Part shown: positions 57,899 through 64,000 of the stretch, piece by piece
Layout of the letters: the number at the start of each line of letters is the position of its first letter
Position numbering within the stretch: position 1 is the stretch's first letter
Assembly: GCF_023242315.1 (NCBI RefSeq)
Contig: NZ_JALLIY010000012.1
Coordinates: 124,001-188,000, forward strand
Reading direction: 5' to 3'
DNA from: Pseudomonas sp. MWU13-2105
GTDB lineage: Bacteria > Pseudomonadota > Gammaproteobacteria > Pseudomonadales > Pseudomonadaceae
Length of the DNA: 64,000 bases
Translations under genes and position numbers: made by a program
Notes under the pieces: generated by a model
Database searches by the model: none
What the model saw: only the letters and a program-made list of their open reading frames with translations
Told to the model about the DNA's origin: nothing

Positions 57899-58595
57899 GG
57901 ATGGGATACAGCGCCTCGTCGAACTGTGACAAGTGCGGAAAGACCAGTGGACTGTCCTGTTCGAGATTTTCCAGGCGCTCATGGTAACCGACCAGGAATT
58001 GTTCGCGGGCCTCGGCACTGATGTAGGGCACGTGCCAGGCCACGAAGGGTGGTAGCACGTCGAGGCCGACATAGGCCAGGGTGCCGCGCAGCAACGGGCG
58101 CAGCATGTCTTCCAGCGGGCCGTGGATCGCGCCTTCGCCGAACATGTGCTCGCGGCCGCCGAGGGTGACGGTGACCAGCGCTTGCTTGCCCGCCAGACCG
58201 CCCTGGTCGTAGAAACGCTTGCCGCCGTAGCAGACGCCGGACACCAGCACGCGGTCGATCCAGCCCTTGAGAATGGCCGGCACGGAGAACCAGTAGATCG
58301 GGAAATTGAGGATCAGCAGGTCGGCCCAGAGCAGCTTGTCCAGTTCCTCCTGGATGTCCGGCGCCAGGCTCCGGGTCTTGACGCCCATGCGTTGTTCCAG
58401 GGCGTAGACCAGGTAGTCGGGGTTGTCCCGGGCGGAGAAATCCTCGGCGCTGGCGACCGGGTTCCAGTGCATGGCGTAGAGGTCGGAAACCTTGACGTTG
58501 TGGCCCTGGGCTTGCAGGGTCTCGACAGCCTGGTCACGCAATGCGGCGGTGAAGGATTGCGGTTCGGGGTGGGCGTGGATGATCAGTACGTTCAT
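57894..58595 (-). CDS. NAD(P)H dehydrogenase (quinone), flavodoxin fold
   Basis: A 233-residue flavoprotein beginning MNVLIIHAHPEPQSFTAALRDQAVETLQAQGHNV and including LLWADLLILNFPIYWFSVPAILKGWIDRVLVSGVCYGG. These are marks of the MdaB/KefF-like quinone reductases that reduce quinones by two electrons, protecting against electrophiles. The ATG at 58595 is preferred to a GTG three codons earlier. The stop lies about 50 bp from the TetR start, which may control it. Confidence 0.87.
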   Translation of the reverse strand: MNVLIIHAHPEPQSFTAALRDQAVETLQAQGHNVKVSDLYAMHWNPVASAEDFSARDNPDYLVYALEQRMGVKTRSLAPDIQEELDKLLWADLLILNFPIYWFSVPAILKGWIDRVLVSGVCYGGKRFYDQGGLAGKQALVTVTLGGREHMFGEGAIHGPLEDMLRPLLRGTLAYVGLDVLPPFVAWHVPYISAEAREQFLVGYHERLENLEQDSPLVFPHLSQFDEALYPIR

Positions 58596-58651
58596 GGGAG
58601 TCACTCATCAATCTGAAGGAATAAACATGCTCAGTGTGGAAAGCAGGCCTG

Positions 58652-58683
58652 TTGTGGCGAGCGGGCTTGCCCGCTCGCCACAA
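58652..58683. terminator. perfect 32-base palindrome, REP/terminator-like
   Basis: Two perfect 15-base inverse arms (core GTGGCGAGCGGGC) meet at TT, forming a stable hairpin between the ends of the peptide importer operon and the start of the quinone reductase gene. The core is the same as in the 12751 and 23587 REPs. It probably stops the importer transcript and may be counted as a single REP. Confidence 0.7.
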
Positions 58684-58709
58684 AGAAGGTTGTGTTCCAA
58701 AGTGAAAAG

Positions 58710-60335
58710 TCATGGCGTCACAGCACGCTGTTGCAGAATCCTATCCAACCAATCCGGGTCCATCTCCGGCTCAGAAGAAAACAGCAGGCCGGTGTAGTCG
58801 CGGTGTGGCGGGGTAAAAATCACATCCCGGGCGCCGGCGTCGACCACCTTGCCGCGCTGCATCACCACCACCTCGTCGGCAATCGCCCGCACCGTCGCCA
58901 CATCGTGGGTGATAAACAGGTAGGACACGCCCAATTGCCGCTGCACCCGATCCAGCAATTTGAGGATGCCCTCCGCCACCAATTGGTCCAACGCCGAGGT
59001 CACTTCGTCGCAGATGATCAACCGCGGCTCGGCGGCCAACGCCCGGGCAATGCAGACCCGCTGCTTCTGCCCGCCGGACAGCTCCGACGGCAGGCGCTCC
59101 ATGAACTTGCCCGGATCGAGTTCGATCATCTCCAGCAACTCGGCCACCCGCTGGCGCAGGACCTTGCCCTTGAGCCCCAGGTAGAACGCCAGCGGCCGGC
59201 CGATGATGTCGACGATGCGCTGGCGCGGATTGAGGGCCGTATCGGGAATCTGGTAGATCATCTGGATGCCGCGCAATTGCGCCTTGCTGCGGCGGCGATA
59301 GTCCGCCGGCAACACCTCGCCGTCGAACAGCACCTGCCCGCTGCTCGGCTGCAGCAGGCCGGTAATCAGCCGGGCCGTGGTGCTTTTGCCGCTGCCTGAC
59401 TCGCCGATCACCGCCAGGGTCTGGCCCCGATAGAGACGCATCGAGACATCGTGCAGCACCGGCTGTCGGCTGTAGCTGGCCGAGGCGTTGCGCACTTCGA
59501 GCAACGGCCCGCCCTGTTCCGGGCGGCCCTTGGGCTCGGTACGGAAACAGCGCACCGCCCACAGCGACCGGGTGTAGTCCTCGCTCGGCGCCGCGAGCAT
59601 CTGCCGGGTCGCCGCCTCCTCCACCAGCTTCCCGTGGCGCAACACCATGATCCGATCGGCCATCTGCGAGACCACTGCCAGGTCATGGGTGATGTAGATC
59701 GCCGCCATGCCGAAGCGCTTCACCGCATCGCGAATCGCCGCCAGCACCTCGATCTGGGTGGTGACGTCGAGGGCCGTGGTCGGCTCGTCGAAGATGATCA
59801 GGTCCGGCTGGCAGGCCATGGCCATGGCGGTCATCGCCCGCTGCAACTGGCCGCCGGAGACCTGGTGCGGATAACGCTGGCCGATGCTTTGCGGATTCGG
59901 CAGGCGCAGCACCCGGTAGAGCTCCACCGCTTGGGCCTCGGCCGCGGAACGTTTCATCCCGCCATTGATCACGGCGCTTTCCACATGCTGGTCGATCAGC
60001 CGCTGCGCCGGGTTGAACGAGGCCGCCGCGCTCTGCGCCACATAGGCGATGCGCAGGCCGCGCAGTTTGCGCAAGACCTCGGCGGAACACTGGCGCAGGT
60101 CCTGGCCGTCGAAATGAATCGAGCCACCGCTGATCCGGCAGCCGTCGCGGGTGTAGCCCATGGCGGCCAGCCCGAGGGTCGACTTGCCCGCGCCGGACTC
60201 GCCGATCAAGCCCAGCACCTCGCCCCGCGCCAGGCTCAGGTCGATGCCCCGCACCAACGGATGCCAGGCGTCGTCGTAGTGCCCTTCGATATGCAGGTCG
60301 CGGATCTGCAACAAGCTCGGGTTCGCTTCGTTCAT
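58710..60335 (-). CDS. peptide-type ABC importer, fused double ATPase
   Basis: A 541-residue protein with two ATPase halves joined in one chain (as in GsiA/YejF). First half: Walker A GESGAGKST, signature VSGGQLQRAMTAMAM, Walker B LIIFDEPTTALDV. Second half: Walker A GESGSGKST, signature LSGGQKQRVCIARAL, Walker B LIICDEVTSALDQ. It powers the importer encoded upstream. The ATG at 60335 is chosen because AAGGA is nine bases upstream; the ATG at 60344 abuts that site. A long upstream frame in the same phase is an artefact of overlap with the permease gene. Confidence 0.9.
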   Translation of the reverse strand: MNEANPSLLQIRDLHIEGHYDDAWHPLVRGIDLSLARGEVLGLIGESGAGKSTLGLAAMGYTRDGCRISGGSIHFDGQDLRQCSAEVLRKLRGLRIAYVAQSAAASFNPAQRLIDQHVESAVINGGMKRSAAEAQAVELYRVLRLPNPQSIGQRYPHQVSGGQLQRAMTAMAMACQPDLIIFDEPTTALDVTTQIEVLAAIRDAVKRFGMAAIYITHDLAVVSQMADRIMVLRHGKLVEEAATRQMLAAPSEDYTRSLWAVRCFRTEPKGRPEQGGPLLEVRNASASYSRQPVLHDVSMRLYRGQTLAVIGESGSGKSTTARLITGLLQPSSGQVLFDGEVLPADYRRRSKAQLRGIQMIYQIPDTALNPRQRIVDIIGRPLAFYLGLKGKVLRQRVAELLEMIELDPGKFMERLPSELSGGQKQRVCIARALAAEPRLIICDEVTSALDQLVAEGILKLLDRVQRQLGVSYLFITHDVATVRAIADEVVVMQRGKVVDAGARDVIFTPPHRDYTGLLFSSEPEMDPDWLDRILQQRAVTP

Positions 60336-60337
60336 GC

Positions 60338-61168
60338 TCAACATTCCTTCAGCCCGCTGGAGCGATAGAGCATCCAGTCGACGACAAAATTGACCCCCAC
60401 CGTGAGCAACGCCACCGCCAATGCCGGGAGCAACGGCGTAAGATCGCCGAAGGTGATCAGCACCGCGTTGTCGCGCACCATGCTGCCCCAATCGGCGGTC
60501 GGCGGCTGGATGCCCAGGCCGAGGAACGACAGCGCACTGATAAACAGGAAGACGAAGCAGAAGCGCAGGCCGAACTCGGCGATCAGCGGCGCCGCGGCAT
60601 TCGGCAGGATTTCCCGGGTCACCAGCCAGACCGTGCCCTCGCCGCGCAGCCGGGCCGCCTCGACAAAGTCCTGGACCACCACGTTCATCGCCACCGCCCG
60701 CGCCAGGCGGAACACCCGGGTCGAATCCAGCAGCGCGATCACCAGCACCAGCGAGGTCGCGGTGGTGCCGACCACGCTGAGGATCAGCAAGGCGAAGATC
60801 AGTTGCGGAATCGCCATGAGGATATCCACCAGCCGCGACAGGCCCATATCGACCCACCCGCCCTTGAGCGCCGCGACCAGCCCGGCCAGGCCGCCGACCA
60901 GGAACGCCAATGCGGTGGTGAGAAAGGCGATGCCCACGGTATTGCGCGCGCCATAGAGCAGACGGCTGAGCATGTCGCGCCCAAGGTTGTCGGTACCCAG
61001 CGGGAACTGCGCGCCCCAGGCGGCGAAGCCGTCGCCGACCACCTGGGTTTCCCCGTAGGGCGCCAGGTGCGGGGCCAACAGCGCCACCGTCACATACAGG
61101 ACAATCACGCAGACACCGAACTTCGCGCTCCAGGGCGCGTGGACCAGCTCTTTGAAAATGGATTTCAT
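60338..61168 (-). CDS. peptide ABC importer permease (DppC-like)
   Basis: A 276-residue DppC-type permease (FGVCVIVLYVTVALLAPHLAPYG; GTDNLGRDMLSRLLYGARNTVGIAF; EAARLRGEGTVWLVTREILPNAAAPLIAEFGLRF). It begins three bases after the partner permease gene and precedes the ATPase gene with a 2-bp gap, as usual in such operons. Confidence 0.9.
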   Translation of the reverse strand: MKSIFKELVHAPWSAKFGVCVIVLYVTVALLAPHLAPYGETQVVGDGFAAWGAQFPLGTDNLGRDMLSRLLYGARNTVGIAFLTTALAFLVGGLAGLVAALKGGWVDMGLSRLVDILMAIPQLIFALLILSVVGTTATSLVLVIALLDSTRVFRLARAVAMNVVVQDFVEAARLRGEGTVWLVTREILPNAAAPLIAEFGLRFCFVFLFISALSFLGLGIQPPTADWGSMVRDNAVLITFGDLTPLLPALAVALLTVGVNFVVDWMLYRSSGLKEC

Positions 61169-61171
61169 GGG

Positions 61172-62131
61172 CTACCCCTTCGGATGCATCAGGCGTGGGT
61201 TGCTGGCGATGGACAGCACGTCGGCCAGGGTGTTGAGCACGATGTAGGTCGCGGCGAAGATCAGGCTGCAGGCCTGGACCACCGGGATATCGCGCTTGGC
61301 CACCGAGTCCACCAGCAACTGCCCCAGCCCCGGATAGACGAACACCACTTCGACCACCACCACGCCCACCACCAGGTACGCCAGGTTCAGCGCGACCACG
61401 TTGACGATCGGTGCCAGGGCATTGGGCAAGGCGTGGCGAAAGATGATCCGGCCCTGGCTGATACCCTTGAGCCGGGCCATTTCGATATAGGGGCTGGCCA
61501 GCAGGTTGATCAGCGCGGCGCGGGTCATGCGCATCATCTGCGCGACCACCACCAGGCTCAGGGTCGCCACCGGCAGCACCGAGCGCTCCAGGAGCATGCC
61601 GAAGGAGGCATCCGGCGGCAGGTTCGACAGGCTCGGCAGCCAGCCGAGCTTGACCGAGAACAACAGGATCAGCAGGTAGGCGACGAAGAATTCGGGGAAC
61701 GACACCGCGCTCAGGGCCAAGGTATTGAGCAGCCGGTCGAACCACGAATTGCGGTACAGCGCCGCCAGCATCCCCAGCAACAGCGCCAGGGGCACCGATA
61801 CCAGCGCCGCCAGGCCGGCCAGGCACAGGGTGTTGCCCAAGCGAGCGCCGACCAGTTCGGCGATCGGCCGCTGGTTGGCCAGCGAGGTGCCCAGGTCGCC
61901 GCGCAGGAGGTGCCCGATCCAGTGCAGGAAACGCCAGAATGGCGGTTGGTCCAGGCCCAGTTGGGTACGGAACGCCGCCAGAGTCTCCGGGGTTGCCGAC
62001 TGCCCGAGCATGGCCTGGGCGATATCGCCCGGCAGCAGGCCCACCGCCAGGAAGATGATCACCGACACCGCGAACAACGACAGCAGCCCCAGCGCCAGGC
62101 GCTGGGAGAGTAACTTCAGAAGGCTGTTCAT
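61172..62131 (-). CDS. peptide ABC importer permease (DppB-like)
   Basis: A 319-residue DppB-type permease (LLSLFAVSVIIFLAVGLLPGDIAQAMLG; MTRAALINLLASPYIEMARLKGISQGRIIFRHALPNALAPIVN). With the DppC-like subunit it forms the channel. The start at 62131 gives the normal short N-terminus; an upstream frame crosses the REP region and is rejected. Confidence 0.9.
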   Translation of the reverse strand: MNSLLKLLSQRLALGLLSLFAVSVIIFLAVGLLPGDIAQAMLGQSATPETLAAFRTQLGLDQPPFWRFLHWIGHLLRGDLGTSLANQRPIAELVGARLGNTLCLAGLAALVSVPLALLLGMLAALYRNSWFDRLLNTLALSAVSFPEFFVAYLLILLFSVKLGWLPSLSNLPPDASFGMLLERSVLPVATLSLVVVAQMMRMTRAALINLLASPYIEMARLKGISQGRIIFRHALPNALAPIVNVVALNLAYLVVGVVVVEVVFVYPGLGQLLVDSVAKRDIPVVQACSLIFAATYIVLNTLADVLSIASNPRLMHPKG

Positions 62132-62201
62132 ACTCGGCCCCCTCTCTCCGCGACCAGTAGCATGAGGATGACCGCTGAAACCAGCGGCGACCTCAAGAGC
62201 C

Positions 62202-62301
62202 TCTTCGCGGGCAAGCTCCGCTCCCACAAGGGCTCTTTGCTTGCCCTCGAGACGCCGTTACAACTCGAACATTGTAGGAGCGGAGCTTGTCGGGGCCCCG
62301 C
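62202..62301. repeat. inverted pair of REP elements (second type)
   Basis: CTTCGCGGGCAAGCTCCGCT at 62202-62221 faces GTAGGAGCGGAGCTTGTCGG starting at 62274. The pair lies between the binding-protein gene and the DppB-like gene, inside the operon, and fills most of the 237-bp gap. Confidence 0.7.
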
Positions 62302-62368
62302 ACCGCCGCGACGACAGCGGCACAGGCGACACGAAACCAGGCGGTTATCCTGCAACATGGAATCCCCC

Positions 62369-63970
62369 TCAGGCCTGCCACCAGCGCTCGATCAGCCGCA
62401 GGCCGTCCAGCTCGCCATAGGGCGCGGTGAGTCCGCCGTGGGCCACGCGGGTCGAGCGCGCCGCCACGGAGCTGGCGAACAACGGGATGATCGCGCCACA
62501 ATCGTCGCGGCAGATCGCCTGCATTTCGTTGTACATCTCGCGTCGCAACGGCTCGTTGAGTTCGCCGCGGGCCTGGTTGAGCAGGACGTTGAAGCGCGGG
62601 TTGTCCCAGTGCGATTCGTTCCACGCCGCGCCCTTGGCATAGCCGATGCTGAACATGCGGTCGGCGGTCAGGCTGCTGTACCAGAACGAAGTGGTGAACG
62701 GCTGTTTGTTCCAGACATTGGAGAAGAAGCCGTCCGCCGGCTCACGGACCACGTCGATATCGATACCGCTCGCCCTGGCCTGTTCCTTGAACAGCACCGA
62801 AGCGTCCACCGCCCCGGAATAGGCCGCGTCGCTGGCCTGCAGGCGGACCTTGAGCGAGTCCACCCCGGCCTTGCGCAGGTAGAATTTCGCCTGCTCGGGG
62901 TCGTACTTGCGCTGCGGTAGCTGGGTATTGAGGAAACGGCTGCCGGGCTGGATCGGATGGTCGTTGCCCACCGCGCCATAGCCCTTGAGCACCGATGAGA
63001 GCAGCGCCTCGCGATCGATGCCGTGTTTCATCGCCATACGGATATCGTTGTTCTTGAACGGGTCGCTGTCGCAGAGCATCGGGAAGGTGTACTGCTGGGC
63101 GCCCTTGGTTTCCTCGATGACCATGTTCGGGTTGCGCTTGAGCAGGCCGACGGTCTTCAGGTCGACCTTGTTGATCACATCGACCTGCCCGGTGATCAGT
63201 GCGTTGATCCGCGCCGCGCCGTCGGAGATGGCCAGCAGTTCCGCCGTATCGAAATGCGCGCGACCGGCTTTCCAGTAACCGGAGCTGCGCTCCAGGGCCA
63301 TGCGCACGCCGGGTTCGAAGGACTTGAGACGATAACCGCTGGTGCCGACGCCGGCACGCCAGTCGGCCAGGCCGTCCTTGGCGGGCATGATCACCAGGTG
63401 ATAGTCGGCGACCACATAGGGGAAGTCGGCATTGCCCGAGTGCAGTTCGAAGGCCACGCTGTCGTTGCCGGCGGCGCGTACTGCGACCACATCACCGAGT
63501 ACGGTCTTGGCCGCCGAGGTGGATTTTTCGCCCAGGTGATGCTGGATCGAGGCGATCACATCCTCGACGGCCAGGGGCTTGCCATTGTGGAACTGCACCC
63601 CTGGACGCAGTTTGAAAGTCCAGATCCGCGCATCCGGCGAGGACTCCCAGCTTTCCGCCAATTCCGGGATCGCCGAGCCGTCCACGGCGATTTCCACCAG
63701 GGTGTTGTAGATCGCCGAGAAGCCGACGAAAGTGAAGGTGTCGCTCCAGGAGCCAGGGTCATAGGAGTCGGAGGTACTGCCGCCGGCCAGGCCCAGGCGC
63801 AGGGTGCCACCGGGTTTGGGCATGGCCTCGGCAGCCCAGGCATTCAGCGGAAAGCCCATGGACGCGGCGGCACCGGCCAACCCGGCCACGGCGCCGAGTT
63901 TGAGAAAGTCGCGGCGTTCCAGAGAGAGGCCGTGGGAAAGTTGAGGAATCTTGTTGTTATTATCGCTCAT
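62369..63970 (-). CDS. Tat-signal peptide ABC binding protein
   Basis: A 533-residue family 5 binding protein. The N-terminus has the twin-arginine signal SLERRDFLKLGAVAGLAGAA, so it is exported folded. The mature part has GGTLRLGLAGGSTSDSYDPGSW and the DppA-like core (FKLRPGVQFHNGKPLAVEDV, RMAMKHGIDREALLSSVLKGYG). It is the first gene of the importer operon. The ligand is probably a peptide or an amine-like compound; Tat export is unusual for a DppA-like protein but seen in some Pseudomonas. Confidence 0.9.
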   Translation of the reverse strand: MSDNNNKIPQLSHGLSLERRDFLKLGAVAGLAGAAASMGFPLNAWAAEAMPKPGGTLRLGLAGGSTSDSYDPGSWSDTFTFVGFSAIYNTLVEIAVDGSAIPELAESWESSPDARIWTFKLRPGVQFHNGKPLAVEDVIASIQHHLGEKSTSAAKTVLGDVVAVRAAGNDSVAFELHSGNADFPYVVADYHLVIMPAKDGLADWRAGVGTSGYRLKSFEPGVRMALERSSGYWKAGRAHFDTAELLAISDGAARINALITGQVDVINKVDLKTVGLLKRNPNMVIEETKGAQQYTFPMLCDSDPFKNNDIRMAMKHGIDREALLSSVLKGYGAVGNDHPIQPGSRFLNTQLPQRKYDPEQAKFYLRKAGVDSLKVRLQASDAAYSGAVDASVLFKEQARASGIDIDVVREPADGFFSNVWNKQPFTTSFWYSSLTADRMFSIGYAKGAAWNESHWDNPRFNVLLNQARGELNEPLRREMYNEMQAICRDDCGAIIPLFASSVAARSTRVAHGGLTAPYGELDGLRLIERWWQA

Positions 63971-64000
63971 CGAATTACCCCTGTTACGTTGCGGGAAAAG

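Noticed and set aside
58710..61826. A 1038-codon minus-strand frame that would extend the double ATPase upstream
   Set aside because: The extra 497 codons are out of phase with the two permease genes that occupy the same DNA. The ATPase starts at 60335 with a ribosome site.
1..64000. tRNA, rRNA, CRISPR, prophage or insertion-sequence elements
   Set aside because: Looked for cloverleaf-like palindromes, regular repeat-spacer arrays and transposase motifs; none was found. Only REP-type repeats are present.

Overview
The window looks like chromosomal DNA of a Pseudomonas, most likely of the P. fluorescens group. This is inferred from the high GC content and third-position GC bias, the lexA2-imuA-imuB-dnaE2 cassette, the AruH/AruI arginine transaminase genes, and three families of Pseudomonas-type REP palindromes placed as inverted pairs between genes. 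No rRNA, tRNA, CRISPR array, insertion sequence or prophage was seen. Most of the window reads as ordinary accessory metabolism and regulation, packed at about one gene per kb.

Layout. 1-9.5 kb: a HypX-like gene cut by the window edge, a 64-codon small gene, a HAD phosphatase, two DGPF/VOC-type small proteins, a patatin, an RhtA-like exporter with a divergent LysR regulator, a TetR regulator, and a two-component system. 9.6-12.7 kb: a three-gene periplasmic methionine sulfoxide repair unit (Tat-exported MsrB, a CcdA-thioredoxin electron carrier, and an anchored MsrA), divergent from that two-component system. 12.8-27.2 kb: OpgD, a second two-component system, an aldo/keto reductase with LysR, an unrecognised 269-residue protein next to an AT-rich gap, PhnN, a DHA2 exporter with LysR, and an MHS carrier paired with an orphan ModA-like binding protein and a LysR. 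27-37.6 kb: an M48 peptidase-LemA pair, IlvE, a diguanylate cyclase, a thioredoxin reductase-like enzyme divergent from Rrf2-FKBP, a sirtuin, an isochorismatase-fold protein divergent from TetR, a GST and a small lipoprotein.

37.8-43.5 kb is the SOS mutagenesis cassette lexA2-imuA-imuB-dnaE2. Its genes are almost all coupled by 4-bp overlaps, and a GTAC-N4-GTAC LexA2-type box covers the lexA2 start codon. 43.9-45.5 kb holds the most intriguing pair: an 85-residue peptide behind its own AT-rich promoter, followed by a free-standing protein of the HEXXH peptide-modification (aKG-HExxH) type. It may be a minimal RiPP-like unit.

45.5-58.6 kb is an arginine transaminase (ATA) region. It includes an AruH aminotransferase fused in frame to the ATPase of an amino-acid ABC importer, whose binding protein and two permeases follow. 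An EamA exporter, an aldehyde dehydrogenase, AruI (2-ketoarginine decarboxylase), an M14-type deacylase, two BetI-like TetR regulators and an OmpR-type response regulator complete it. A shared palindrome, TTGAAC-N4-GTTCAA with small variations, lies at three promoters here (deacylase/TetR, aruH fusion, aruI) and suggests one TetR regulon. 58.7-64 kb is a peptide-type ABC importer with a Tat-signal binding protein.
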